From Yoonia sp. F2084L (GTDB taxonomy: Bacteria; Pseudomonadota; Alphaproteobacteria; Rhodobacterales; Rhodobacteraceae), in NCBI RefSeq assembly GCF_023015625.1, contig NZ_JALKAH010000003.1, forward strand, positions 310,001-374,000: a DNA stretch of 64,000 bases, written 5' to 3'. Below are positions 7,899 through 16,866 of this stretch, piece by piece. The translations under genes were made by a program, and so were the position numbers. Position 1 is the stretch's first letter; every line of letters starts with the position of its first letter. The notes under the pieces were generated by a model that saw only the letters and a list, made by a program, of their open reading frames with translations, was not told the DNA's origin and made no database searches.

Positions 7899-8706
7899 AC
7901 GTTTGGCGGGTCAGGAAACCGGCGATGGCTTCGGTGACGAAAGCAGGGTTTTCCAAGGGTGACGTATGCCCGGCCTTTGGAACCTCGATCAGCGCTGACC
8001 CCTTGATTGCGTCCTGCATTGATTTGGCCGTGGCGGGTGGCGTGGGGATGTCGTCCTCTCCGACCATGATCAGTGTCGGGGGTGGCTTGTCCAGCCCGCG
8101 CAAGGCGTCCTGCACATCGTCCCGATCAAAGATTGCCCGCCCGAATTGCCGGACTGAGGTGCGGTCAAGGCTGCTTATGTAGCTCTTCAACTGGTTGAAT
8201 TCCGCGCGCCGTGCGGGATCGTTGCGAAAGGTCTGGCCGAACAGCAAAGGCAGGACCTTGCCCAGCAAAGGTTTGATCCCGATCAGACGCACAAAGAACA
8301 GCAACTGATTGTATTGCTTCAGGCTGGCGGCACTTTCGGCGTTCGCACCGGTGTCTATCAGAATCAGTGATTTGAACAGATCGGGGCGGCGCAACAACAG
8401 GCGCAACCCGACATAGCCGCCTGTGGACATGCCCGCGAAATGCACCGGACCATCGCAGGTGGCGTCAATCAGCTTTTCGGCATCATCAACCAGATCATAG
8501 ATGCCAAACGGGTCTTGGCACAGCCCGCTTTCCCCATGCCCCCGATGGTCAAAAGCGATGACACGATGGGTTTGGCTGAGCGCCTCGATCTGGGCGGCAA
8601 ACATCTTATGGGACATCAGGTAGCCATGCGAAAACACGATAGTGTCCGGCCCGGAGCCAGTTGTCACATAGTGGATGGATCGTCCGTTGATATCAATCTT
8701 GGGCAT
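7897..8706 (-). CDS. Alpha/beta hydrolase
   Basis: A 269-residue alpha/beta-hydrolase-fold protein starting MPKIDINGRSIHYVTTGSG. It shows the oxyanion-loop HG motif (IVFSHGYLMSHKMF), the HRGHGES turn, the nucleophile elbow GMSTGGYVG with catalytic Ser, a late Asp in MVGEDDIPTPP and the catalytic His in PKAGHTSPLENP. The arrangement is like 3-oxoadipate enol-lactonase or esterase-type enzymes; the substrate cannot be assigned. Reading could extend upstream to TTG at 8814, but the family-like start is ATG 8706 (or ATG 8724). It is convergent with mscL. Confidence 0.88.
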   Translation of the reverse strand: MPKIDINGRSIHYVTTGSGPDTIVFSHGYLMSHKMFAAQIEALSQTHRVIAFDHRGHGESGLCQDPFGIYDLVDDAEKLIDATCDGPVHFAGMSTGGYVGLRLLLRRPDLFKSLILIDTGANAESAASLKQYNQLLFFVRLIGIKPLLGKVLPLLFGQTFRNDPARRAEFNQLKSYISSLDRTSVRQFGRAIFDRDDVQDALRGLDKPPPTLIMVGEDDIPTPPATAKSMQDAIKGSALIEVPKAGHTSPLENPAFVTEAIAGFLTRQT

Positions 8707-8848
8707 GGTGTCTGGTCCGATCATTGATGAAGGAACGCTATAGATGACAATGTGGTGCGGCAAGGTGTGGTGTTTGTGCTGAAGGGCGAACGCAGTGGCT
8801 GTTTTTGAGCCCAAGAATGATCAATGCTGCACCGCGTACGAATGCCAG

Positions 8849-10138
8849 CTATTCCGCCTCGTTGGCCAGTCGTCTGACCAACACCAAGATCAGTATCACC
8901 GCAATGAACAGAAACACCGCACCGACAATCCATGCGATAGGTGTCGCGTAAACTTCCGCGACAGTTCCGGCCAAAACCAGACCCAATGCGCCCCCCAACT
9001 GTTGTACCAGCGACCTGAGAGATAGCATGGTCGACCGCTGACGGTCTTCGACACAGCGATGCAGAATGCTGCTGGCCGGTGTCTCGGTGATACCAAGGAT
9101 CACGGAATACAGGACGAATACCGTTACAAAGCCGATGATACCGCCTTGCAATGCCAATGCGATCTGAACGACCGCCAAGCAAGCAAAACCCGCCGCCAGC
9201 GTCATGGCGTGCTGCCGCTTGAATATCCGGCTGATGTGTGGGGACAGAGATGCGCCGAAAGCGATGGAGAAGAAATAGGTCGCCGTGACAATACCTATGA
9301 CGGTATTTGCATAACTCGCGTCCAACATCGGCTTTGCATGGGTCGGCCAGATCACCTCGACTGGGTTGGTTGCCATCAGAAAGAACGCCAGGGCTGCCAG
9401 AAGGATCGACAGAGTAGGATGTTTCAATGCCAAAAGGCTCGCATCCTTTATCACCGTTGGGACATTGGCAAAGCCATGGACGAGTGCAGCAACGTCTCTC
9501 GGACGCGGTTTTTCGACAATCGCCAACATCGTGAAAACAAACACCCCCAGCATCACCGCAAAGCTTGCCACGTAGGACACATCATAGATGCTGAACCCAA
9601 GGCGTGTGGCGAGATCGCCCAAAATATCGGGCAGAAGACCCCCAAAGACCGCGCCTATGGCCAGGCCTACGGCATTGGCCCATTGCGCTTTGGCAAGTGC
9701 GGGCTGGACATCCACATTGGGTGCTGCGGCCTTGAAGGTTTCGACAAACCAGGCATCAAGCGTGCCGGACCGAAGCGCGCGCCCAAAACCGATGAATGCA
9801 AATGAAAGCGCCAGAACGTAAAAATCGCTTGTCGAGAGAAAGAGCGCGAGCGAAATCAAGCTGGCGACGATCGCCGTCAGAAAGACCGGCTTGCGGCCAA
9901 TGCTGTCGGCAAGCCCACCAAACGGCAGCTCCATCGCCATCGTCGTGAGCGAATAAACCCCGAAAAGAAGCGAGATCTGAAAGAGGTCCATGCCACGATC
10001 CGTCAATGCCAGAGCAACAACGGCGACCGTCAGCCCCATCGCAAAACGGTCAAGGAACTGGTGTATCTGAAACACGCGAATGTGCCGTCGCGCTGACGGG
10101 TTCAGTGCAGCGAAAGAGAATGCAACTTCGGTGGCCAT
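8849..10138 (-). CDS. MFS transporter
   Basis: A major facilitator superfamily permease of about 429 residues with 12 predicted membrane helices. The inter-helix 2-3 signature reads FGGLADSIGRKPVF (G-x-L-A-D-x-x-G-R-K), which is diagnostic. Its neighbours, a hydrolase and ald, do not reveal a substrate. It resembles drug/metabolite efflux-type members. A GTG at 10171 gives an 11-residue longer protein; ATG 10138 places the start closer to the first membrane helix. Neither has a strong ribosome site. Confidence 0.9.
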   Translation of the reverse strand: MATEVAFSFAALNPSARRHIRVFQIHQFLDRFAMGLTVAVVALALTDRGMDLFQISLLFGVYSLTTMAMELPFGGLADSIGRKPVFLTAIVASLISLALFLSTSDFYVLALSFAFIGFGRALRSGTLDAWFVETFKAAAPNVDVQPALAKAQWANAVGLAIGAVFGGLLPDILGDLATRLGFSIYDVSYVASFAVMLGVFVFTMLAIVEKPRPRDVAALVHGFANVPTVIKDASLLALKHPTLSILLAALAFFLMATNPVEVIWPTHAKPMLDASYANTVIGIVTATYFFSIAFGASLSPHISRIFKRQHAMTLAAGFACLAVVQIALALQGGIIGFVTVFVLYSVILGITETPASSILHRCVEDRQRSTMLSLRSLVQQLGGALGLVLAGTVAEVYATPIAWIVGAVFLFIAVILILVLVRRLANEAE

Positions 10139-10319
10139 CTTTGCAGCATCGTCATTGCTGTCGATATGCACAATACATTAAGTGCGCCAGAGCCTATGCC
10201 GCGCACTAAAGCGGCCGTTCCTGCAAGCGGGGCGAAGGTCCGGTTTGTGCAGCAGCGGAATTTGCCTATAGCCGTGCAAGCAGGGCTATGGGCATCCGAT
10301 ATCGCACGTGCATGCCGGG

Positions 10320-11438
10320 CTACTCCCTCAGCGCCAATGCGGGCGATAGCACGTCAATCCCAAGCGCTTTGCCCACCGCGTAGTACGTCAGCTTTCCTGC
10401 ATGCACGTTCAGGCCGTTCAGCAGATGCGGATCATCCTCGCAGGCCTGCCGCCAGCCTTTGTCTGCCAGAGCCAGCATGAAGGGCATCGTGGCGTTGCCG
10501 AGTGCGATTGTGGATGTCCGCGCCACGGCCCCCGGCATGTTGGCCACGCAGTAGTGCATGATGCCGTCAACGTCGTAGATCGGGTCTTCGTGGGTGGTGG
10601 CCTTGGAGGTTTCAAAGCAACCGCCTTGGTCGATGGCGACGTCCACGAGCGCTGCACCGGGTTTGAGTTCTGCCAGCTGCGCGCGTGAGATCAATTTGGG
10701 GGCTGCTGCACCGGGGATCAGCACCGCGCCGATGATCAGGTCGGCTTCGCGTGCCAGCTCGATCGTATTGCCTGCGCTGGCGTAGCTGTTCTTGAACTGT
10801 CCGCCGAATGTGTCATCCAGATAGCGCAGGCGCGGCAAGGACCGATCCAGAACGGTGACATCAGCACCCATGCCTGCCGCGATCCGCGCGGCATGTGTGC
10901 CGACGACGCCACCACCGATCACGACGACGCGGGCAGGGCCCACGCCGGGCACGCCGCCCATCAGGACACCGCGACCACCATTGGCTTTTTGCAGGGTCCA
11001 TGCCCCGACTTGTGGGGCCAGCCGGCCCGCAACCTCTGACATGGGGGCCAGCAGCGGCAGACCACCACGATCATCGGTGACGGTCTCATAGGCGATGCAG
11101 GTTGCACCTGATGCCATCAGATCCTTGGTCTGTTCGGGGTCTGGTGCGAGGTGCAGGTAGGTGAACAAAATCTGCCCTTCTCGCAGCATTTTCCGCTCAA
11201 CCGCCTGTGGTTCTTTCACTTTTACAACCATTTCGGCGATTTCGAAGATTTCGGCAGCGGTGCCGACAATAGCAGCCCCTGCGTCAGTGTAATCGGCGTC
11301 CGTAAAACCAGCGCCATTGCCCGCGCCGGACTGTACCGTCACCTGATGGCCGTGGTTCACCGCTTCACGTGCCGCGTTCGGTGTCAGGCCGACGCGAAAT
11401 TCCTGTGGTTTAATCTCAGTTGGGCACCCGATATGCAT
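10320..11438 (-). CDS. ald: Alanine dehydrogenase
   Basis: NAD-dependent L-alanine dehydrogenase (L-alanine + NAD+ + H2O to pyruvate + NH4+ + NADH), which lets cells use alanine as carbon and nitrogen source. The protein is 372 residues, the family length. N-terminal substrate domain: MHIGCPTEIKPQEFRVGLTP with the conserved Arg, and VKVKEPQ with the conserved Lys. The Rossmann NAD-binding segment is RVVVIGGGVVGTHAARIAAGMGADVTVLD. ATG 11438 has a clean GGGAGGAA ribosome site; the reading frame extends upstream without support. It is divergent from an Lrp/AsnC gene that probably controls it. Confidence 0.96.
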   Translation of the reverse strand: MHIGCPTEIKPQEFRVGLTPNAAREAVNHGHQVTVQSGAGNGAGFTDADYTDAGAAIVGTAAEIFEIAEMVVKVKEPQAVERKMLREGQILFTYLHLAPDPEQTKDLMASGATCIAYETVTDDRGGLPLLAPMSEVAGRLAPQVGAWTLQKANGGRGVLMGGVPGVGPARVVVIGGGVVGTHAARIAAGMGADVTVLDRSLPRLRYLDDTFGGQFKNSYASAGNTIELAREADLIIGAVLIPGAAAPKLISRAQLAELKPGAALVDVAIDQGGCFETSKATTHEDPIYDVDGIMHYCVANMPGAVARTSTIALGNATMPFMLALADKGWRQACEDDPHLLNGLNVHAGKLTYYAVGKALGIDVLSPALALRE

Positions 11439-11472
11439 GACCCGTTCCTCCCTATTTCTGGGCGAAGTATTC

Positions 11473-11546
11473 ATTTGGCGCTTTGCAATTACATCGGTCT
11501 TGTTCTTGGATGTTTGCGGTAACGCTGGTAAGAGTTTGTGCCAAAT
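11473..11546. promoter_or_regulatory. Divergent ald / lrp-type control region with inverted arms
   Basis: The 137-base gap between ald and the AsnC-type gene contains ATTTGGCGC (11473-11481) and the near-inverse GTGCCAAAT (11538-11546), 8 of 9 matching. Lrp-family regulators often bind such spaced inverted elements in divergent promoters. This is suggestive only; no consensus is claimed. Confidence 0.35.
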
Positions 11547-11575
11547 GGCGTATTTGTCGAAGGAACGTGCGAAAT

Positions 11576-12034
11576 ATGGAATTGGACAGTATAGATCGCC
11601 GAATCCTTGCGGTTCTGCAAAAGAAGGGCCGCATGTCGAATGCAGAGCTTTCGGATTTGGCGAACCTGTCCGCTTCTGCCTGTCACAGGCGTGTGCAACG
11701 GTTGGAGAAGGACGGGTATATCCGTGACTACGTGGCCTTGCTTGACCCGCGCAAAGTTGGCCGCCCCACAACCGTTTTTGTCGAGATCACGCTGAGCGGG
11801 CAGGCGGATGAAGTGCTGGACGCTTTCGAGAAAGCGGTGGCGCGGGTACCCGATGTGCTGGAGTGTCATCTGATGGCAGGGACTGCGGATTATTTGCTGA
11901 AGGTGGTTGCAGGCGACACCGAGGATTTCGCGCGTATCCACCGCAGATATCTGGCTACGCTTCCGGGTGTGGCGCAGATGCAGTCGTCCTTTGCATTGCG
12001 GACGGTCAGACAGACGACAGCGCTGCCTGTGTGA
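11576..12034 (+). CDS. Lrp/AsnC family transcriptional regulator
   Basis: A 152-residue feast/famine regulator. The N-terminal winged helix-turn-helix starts MELDSIDRRILAVLQKKGRMSNAELSDLANLSASACHRRVQRLEKDGYI; the recognition helix is ASACHRRVQRLE. The C-terminal RAM (ligand-binding) domain includes PDVLECHLMAGTADYLLKVV. ATG 11576 has AGGAAC upstream; the longer frame upstream overlaps the control region. Divergent placement next to ald implies alanine-responsive control of ald, as for AldR/BkdR-type regulators (inference from context). Confidence 0.93.
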   Translation: MELDSIDRRILAVLQKKGRMSNAELSDLANLSASACHRRVQRLEKDGYIRDYVALLDPRKVGRPTTVFVEITLSGQADEVLDAFEKAVARVPDVLECHLMAGTADYLLKVVAGDTEDFARIHRRYLATLPGVAQMQSSFALRTVRQTTALPV

Positions 12035-12207
12035 AATCATTTCGGGCCTTTTACGTTATCATTACTTTGATCTATGAGGTTGGAAACAAGCGAGTTTTTG
12101 CCCAAAGTCGAACGTCACCGTTTCGACATATTCTGGACCAATAGCTTTGCAATACAAATCAAGTAAAGCGGCCTGTGGTCAGGCTGAGAGAGTTGGGGAA
12201 GAACTGA

Positions 12208-13461
12208 ATGTGCATACTTTGCGGCTGTGCAACGTGTAACGGCGATAACATACTGTCTGAAAAGACGGACGGATTTAACCAGATTGCAGTGAATACCGTC
12301 CAAGGTGGAACGGCGAATATCAAGTGGGGCAATGACGTCCGTGGTCAGGAAAGTGATGAAATCACTTGGTCGCTGAACCTTGCGGGGCTCAGTATCGTGG
12401 CTGGTTCAAACATCCAGCAATTTGAAGACCTGGTGTTTGATGCGTTTGATACTTGGGCCGCGATTGCGGGATTGAACTTCCGGTTTGTTTCAACCTTCGG
12501 CGGCTCTGATATCGACATCAATGTTGAAAGCCTTGCCGGTAGCACAATTGGCATTGCGCGCACGTCCTTTTTTACCAATGACTTCAACAACAACGGCATG
12601 GTCGAGATCGCTGAGTCCAACATTTCGATGGACCGGGACGTGACATGGCGGCCTGAAGGAGACTCTGGGGCCTTCACCTTTATTCAGGTTATGCTGCATG
12701 AAATCGGGCATTCCTTGGGTCTAGATCACTTTAATACGTCCGATGCGATCATGAACGCGTCTGCAAATGACGGGTCACGCGACTTGGGGGCTGACGATAT
12801 CGCGGGCATCCAAGACCTTTACGGTGAACGGCGCTGGTCTGATAACAGCGAGGACGCGAATTTTGAGTTTATCGGCGTTGGTCAGACAGCCTTTGCCAAG
12901 GGTGGCAATGATGTACTGAGTGGCACCGCGCTGGGTGACCGTTTTTACGGTGGTGCAGGCAACGACGATCTGTTTGGTCAAGGCGGCAACGACCTATTGA
13001 TGGATACTCGTGGCGACAATGACATTTTTGGCGGTAGCGGCAACGATACGATCATTGGCGGTGGCGGCGAACTCAATGCTGAAGGCAATTCCGGGAACGA
13101 CACACTGATTGGTGGTATCGGGGATGACACGTTGAACGGCGGGACCGGCAATGACATTTTGCGCGGTGATCCCAGTGGCAGCTTTATCTCTGGTAATGAT
13201 GTATTGATTGCGGGCGCAGGCAACGATGTGCTGGAAGGTGGTGGCGGTGCTGATACGTTCGTGTTTGACCGCACCAATGGCGATAACCGTATCCTCGATT
13301 TCGAAGCCGGGGTCGATGTGGTTGATCTTGTGGGCTTTACCCTGGGGCAGGGCAGCCTGACCACCTCGGGCGGCGATACGATTTTCACCTATAATCAAAA
13401 CGGTGTCGATTTTTCAATCACCTTTGATGACGCAATTCTGACCGCATCGGACTTCATGTAA
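12208..13461 (+). CDS. RTX-type secreted matrixin metalloprotease
   Basis: A 417-residue predicted zinc endopeptidase secreted by a type I system. The catalytic matrixin-like domain occupies about 35-205, with the zinc site HEIGHSLGLDH (164-174) followed by the Met-turn SDAIMNAS. From about 230 to 360 there are RTX calcium-binding repeats (GGAGNDDLFGQGGND and similar), and the C-terminus FDDAILTASDFM is the usual type I secretion end. There is no Sec signal; the N-terminus MCILCGCATCNGDN is unusually cysteine-rich. The stop codon overlaps the start of the next gene (TAATG). No ABC/MFP/TolC secretion genes are in this window. Confidence 0.9.
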   Translation: MCILCGCATCNGDNILSEKTDGFNQIAVNTVQGGTANIKWGNDVRGQESDEITWSLNLAGLSIVAGSNIQQFEDLVFDAFDTWAAIAGLNFRFVSTFGGSDIDINVESLAGSTIGIARTSFFTNDFNNNGMVEIAESNISMDRDVTWRPEGDSGAFTFIQVMLHEIGHSLGLDHFNTSDAIMNASANDGSRDLGADDIAGIQDLYGERRWSDNSEDANFEFIGVGQTAFAKGGNDVLSGTALGDRFYGGAGNDDLFGQGGNDLLMDTRGDNDIFGGSGNDTIIGGGGELNAEGNSGNDTLIGGIGDDTLNGGTGNDILRGDPSGSFISGNDVLIAGAGNDVLEGGGGADTFVFDRTNGDNRILDFEAGVDVVDLVGFTLGQGSLTTSGGDTIFTYNQNGVDFSITFDDAILTASDFM

Positions 13462-14282
13462 TGACCACTCTTAAATTGCGGCATTTGCCGATTGCTTTTG
13501 TTGTGCTGACCCTTGCAGCCTGTGGCGCAGGTAGTGGTACAGGTGACAGCGTGAATAACATCCCGACGGAACCGACCGACCCCCCTGATGAGGTGCCGGG
13601 TGGCAGCGAATATGCGGAGCTGTCAAACCGTGCCGCACCGGGCACTGCCGGTACTGGCATGGCCTATGTACTGCTAGAAGGACAGACCCGCCGCAATAGT
13701 GACGGCGTTTCAATAGACTTTGCCAGTGGGGATATCACTGGGGGCTTGCTGAGCGGGACAAATGTTGACGAAGCCGAATACACCAACCCTGCGAATGGCG
13801 AGTTTTCCCGCATTGTCCGGATCAGTGGTGATAATGTCTTTGGTGCTGTCGGGCTTGACGTCTTGTCAGGTGACTTGCCGACCGCAGGCACTGTCACCAG
13901 TTACAACGAAGGCTGGGTCGGCATGACGGCTGCCTTTGAAAACGATGTGCTGGTACTTGAGGGCGATGCGACCTTCACGGCGTCATGGGGCGCCAACGAC
14001 ATCGACGGACGTTTCTTTAACCTGTCTGGTACAAGTTCCGCCGGCGGCGGTGTTACAAACGTGGGTACGATCATTTTGACCGATGGTACGATCACCGGTG
14101 ATAACTTTACTGGCGGTGCGGTGAGCGGTACGGGTCGGTTTGCGGCAATTGGCGGCGCTGGCACCACATCGCAGACAGGCGGGACATTCTTTGGCCCCGA
14201 TGCGGATGAATTGGGCGGTGTTGTTTTGATCAATGATACAACTGATGACATCCTTGTCGTGGGTGCATTTCAGGCTGATTGA
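13461..14282 (+). CDS. TbpB-like surface lipoprotein
   Basis: A 273-residue lipoprotein with signal peptide and lipobox LAAC (Cys at residue 21), then a Pro/Asp-rich linker and a beta-rich domain. The C-terminal GGTFFGPDADELGGVVLI matches the G-x-F-(Y/F)-G-P-x-A-x-E-L-G-G motif of transferrin-binding protein B-type and Slam-dependent beta-barrel lipoproteins. It is translationally coupled to the RTX protease by a TAATG overlap, suggesting a functional link, for example a surface anchor, inhibitor or receptor for the protease or its product; this is inference. Its last 13 bases overlap the convergent gene downstream. Confidence 0.8.
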   Translation: MTTLKLRHLPIAFVVLTLAACGAGSGTGDSVNNIPTEPTDPPDEVPGGSEYAELSNRAAPGTAGTGMAYVLLEGQTRRNSDGVSIDFASGDITGGLLSGTNVDEAEYTNPANGEFSRIVRISGDNVFGAVGLDVLSGDLPTAGTVTSYNEGWVGMTAAFENDVLVLEGDATFTASWGANDIDGRFFNLSGTSSAGGGVTNVGTIILTDGTITGDNFTGGAVSGTGRFAAIGGAGTTSQTGGTFFGPDADELGGVVLINDTTDDILVVGAFQAD

Positions 14283-15496
14283 TCGTCTTTGGCTGTTTCC
14301 TCTGGATCTTGCGTTAATCCGTAAGGCCTAGCGAGGTTCCAGACATGCGTCGGTACCATATTCTTGATCTTGGCAGGCTCTTCCCTACGTAAATGCATGA
14401 TGGTTTCCGCTGCTTTCATCTCAAGCCGTGCGCGGGCGAATTCCAGTCCCCGTGGTCCGATCCGTGGCATCAGCCACCCCATGACCCCACGCAGCCAGTT
14501 GGGCATCCGCCGCAGTGGCAGCCCGCCTGCGGCCAGCCTTGTATTTTCAACAAAGCCTTTGACCGAGCTTGTCCGGTTGCCCCGTGATCCCGGTGCGGCC
14601 AAGGTGACTTCATCGCCAAGGCTCTTCAGCATTTCTGCCCCGCGATCGTTGCGCACGATCAACCATTGGTCCCCTTCGCCCGCCATATAACCCACCGTGA
14701 TATCGGCCAGCCGGTTGGTGTAATCCACGCAGGTCCGACAGGTGGTGGGAAAGAAATCGGGCGGCAAGTCCGAGAGCGGCAGTTTGAGGAACGGGATCAG
14801 CCGTTGGCTGCCGTCGCTGAACCGCAGTTCCACATGATAGTCGGCGCGGAATTCGAGGTATGTGACGGTGTCGGGTGCATCTGTCAGGCGGGCGAGGAAG
14901 CTGTGGAAGTTTTCGGTCGTCGTGTTGTCAGAACAGGGCGTGCCGATCACATAGATGCGGTCAAACCCAAGGTCAGCCTCCATCGCGCGCAGGGCGTAGA
15001 TCTGGCAAGGGATGCCGATCACGGCGATTTTGCGGTGTCCGGCTTCGCGGGCGGGTTCGAGAAGTGCCAACAGCGGTGCATAGCCCATCCGCATGCCGCG
15101 TGCGTGTTTCATATCGGCGGCGTTGGTGATGATCGCAGGTCGGGGGCGCCATTTATCCTTATCGTCGGGCACCATGGTCAGGACTGCATCGACAGCGCCT
15201 GTTTCCAGCAGGCGTTCGGCGAAACTTGTGGTGAGGCCGGTCCATTGTGCGCCCGCGCGGGCGGGGGTGAGGGCGGCGCGGTACATGGCTTGGGTGACGC
15301 CGAAGAAACGCTCATCGCTGTCGCTTTTCGCGGGGCGGCCGTGGGTGGTGGTTTCGGCCGTGGGGTAGTCCGGTTTGATGAACTGGCAGGCTTTGCCGCA
15401 AGCGGATGGGTCGGCCATGCGGGAAACGCCGCAGTCGGTGCAGAGCCCGCGCGGGGCCGCATCATTCAGGATGGGAGTTGCGGGAGCGGTTGCCAT
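14270..15496 (-). CDS. Coenzyme F420 hydrogenase/dehydrogenase beta-subunit family (BciB-like) Fe-S flavoprotein
   Basis: A 408-residue FrhB-family protein. The N-terminal LCTDCGVSRMADPSACGKACQFI and the later FPTTCRTCVDYTNRLADITVGYM carry the cysteine groups expected to hold iron-sulfur clusters. The overall arrangement resembles BciB, the ferredoxin-dependent 8-vinyl reductase of (bacterio)chlorophyll synthesis, more than methanogen F420 hydrogenase subunits. Proteobacteria of this type lack F420, so the family name should not be read as function. No photosynthesis genes are seen in the window, so the role stays open. It is convergent with the lipoprotein gene and overlaps it by 13 bases. 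Confidence 0.8.
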   Translation of the reverse strand: MATAPATPILNDAAPRGLCTDCGVSRMADPSACGKACQFIKPDYPTAETTTHGRPAKSDSDERFFGVTQAMYRAALTPARAGAQWTGLTTSFAERLLETGAVDAVLTMVPDDKDKWRPRPAIITNAADMKHARGMRMGYAPLLALLEPAREAGHRKIAVIGIPCQIYALRAMEADLGFDRIYVIGTPCSDNTTTENFHSFLARLTDAPDTVTYLEFRADYHVELRFSDGSQRLIPFLKLPLSDLPPDFFPTTCRTCVDYTNRLADITVGYMAGEGDQWLIVRNDRGAEMLKSLGDEVTLAAPGSRGNRTSSVKGFVENTRLAAGGLPLRRMPNWLRGVMGWLMPRIGPRGLEFARARLEMKAAETIMHLRREEPAKIKNMVPTHVWNLARPYGLTQDPEETAKDDQSA

Positions 15497-15550
15497 ACCA
15501 CTACCCTACTGATGCCCTCAGGTGTGTCTAGTTGGATTTACACCTGATGC

Positions 15551-16195
15551 CTAATTGACGTAGTGCGCACCCTCTAACGCGATCAGATGGTTTGGCAGTT
15601 CATCAGTTTTTGGGGCGGTGACTGGAAAGTTCTGCGTAAGCAGATCGCCTGCGCCGCCGATGATATCCAAGAACCCGCGTTCCAGTTCGCCCGCCTTGAT
15701 CTGGGTGACAAAGCCTGCAATCAGGCCATCCCAGTCTGATTGCTGGACCCGTTCGTTGATGCCCTTATCGGCCACAATGGTCACAAATCTTTCGTCCCAT
15801 GAGACGAAAATCAGAATGGCATTACGCGACGCCGTTTCATGCAGCTTGTGACTAAAGAACTGCTCGGTGCTGTAGCGTGCGCAGTTTTGTTGTTTGATCC
15901 ATGCGGGTGTCAGCATGTGACCCAAGGGCGTGAAAACGAAGAGTGCTGCAAGGACAACGAAGACAATTGTCTGGTGCTGAAAGGTGATCACGAACCCGGT
16001 CGCCCCAGCGGCATTTGCCAGTGGTTGTATGATGGGCATGAACAGCGCAAAGATGGCAGTAATCAAAAGCGGGAACAGGATGTATCGCGCCGACTGCCTT
16101 GTAATCAGGCAGACAAGTTCGCTTTCGCAATTCTTTTCAACCTCGGCGATCCGACCGCTGATTTTCCGCTTTGCAGTTTCATCAAGTTTTTTCAT
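15551..16195 (-). CDS. TPM-domain membrane protein (second of pair)
   Basis: A 214-residue protein with an N-terminal KKLDETAKRKISGRIAEVEKNCESELVCLITRQSA segment (the TPM fold start), two membrane helices (ILFPLLITAIFALFMPI and IVFVVLAALFVFTPLGHML), and the TPM continuation AILIFVSWDERFVTIVADKGI. TPM domains are found in thylakoid acid phosphatase and YgcG-type proteins; activity here is unknown. ATG 16195 has GAGAGGG six bases upstream and is preferred to the ATG at 16210 that overlaps the upstream stop codon. It is cotranscribed with the TPM gene before it. Confidence 0.85.
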   Translation of the reverse strand: MKKLDETAKRKISGRIAEVEKNCESELVCLITRQSARYILFPLLITAIFALFMPIIQPLANAAGATGFVITFQHQTIVFVVLAALFVFTPLGHMLTPAWIKQQNCARYSTEQFFSHKLHETASRNAILIFVSWDERFVTIVADKGINERVQQSDWDGLIAGFVTQIKAGELERGFLDIIGGAGDLLTQNFPVTAPKTDELPNHLIALEGAHYVN

Positions 16196-16209
16196 CTGTG
16201 TCCCTCTCA

Positions 16210-16866
16210 TTACCAGCTCCCCGAAGCACCGCCGCCGCCAAAGCTGCCGCCGCCGCCTGAAAATCCGCCACCACCAAAGCCAAGGAACCTGCCGATGACA
16301 AAGAATGGCAAAAGAAGGATATGGATGAACTTTTCCCAGGGTGTGGGTTCACGATATTCGCCGCCTAGCGCCTGAATGATCGCGGTATGGCCCGCCACAA
16401 TGCCAGCCTGTAGATCGTCATCACGGAATTCTGGCAGGATTTCGTTGTCAATAATACTTTGTGCAATCCTGTCTGACAGCAGATCTTCGAGACCGCGCCC
16501 GACTTCGATGCGGACCCTGCGATCATTGGGTGCGACCAACAGCAAGACCCCATTGTCCTGATCCGCCTGACCAATACCCCAGCTATTGCCCAGCCATCGT
16601 CCGTAGCGTTCGATTGTCAAGCCGGCCAATGAATCGACCGTTACCACGACAACCTGATTGGTTGTTTCCTGCTCAAAGGCTTTTGCGTTATCTGTCAGGG
16701 CTTTTTCAACCGACGAACTAAGCACTTCGGCTTTATCGGTGACCCAGTATTGGGTGTCAGGCGCATTTTCCGGGTCCTGCGCAAACGCTGCCGTCATGTA
16801 AAAAAGCGGAAGTATGAGGATAAGCCAACGGGTTTTCTGTAATAGACGATGAATAGTGTCTGTCAT
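16210..16866 (-). CDS. TPM-domain (YgcG-like) secreted/anchored protein
   Basis: A 218-residue protein with a signal-like hydrophobic N-terminus (WLILILPLFYMTAAFAQ), a periplasmic TPM domain (VTDKAEVLSSSVEKALTDN ... DNGVLLLVAPNDRRVRIEVGRGLEDLLSD), a C-terminal membrane helix (FIHILLLPFFVIGRFLGF) and a Gly/Ser-rich tail (GGGGFSGGGGSFGGGG). This is the classic YgcG layout. Such genes usually travel with lemA, which is absent here. ATG 16866 follows GAAGGAG. The stop overlaps the next gene region, indicating an operon. Confidence 0.88.
   Translation of the reverse strand: MTDTIHRLLQKTRWLILILPLFYMTAAFAQDPENAPDTQYWVTDKAEVLSSSVEKALTDNAKAFEQETTNQVVVVTVDSLAGLTIERYGRWLGNSWGIGQADQDNGVLLLVAPNDRRVRIEVGRGLEDLLSDRIAQSIIDNEILPEFRDDDLQAGIVAGHTAIIQALGGEYREPTPWEKFIHILLLPFFVIGRFLGFGGGGFSGGGGSFGGGGASGSW

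Noticed and set aside
10267..10289. ATAGCC / GGCTAT inverted arms downstream of ald
   Set aside because: Only six bases per arm with a ten-base loop and no T-run; could be chance, so not listed as a terminator.
12890..13290. Repeated GGxGNDxL units that look like a tandem repeat array
   Set aside because: They are RTX calcium-binding codon repeats inside the metalloprotease gene, not a CRISPR or DNA satellite.
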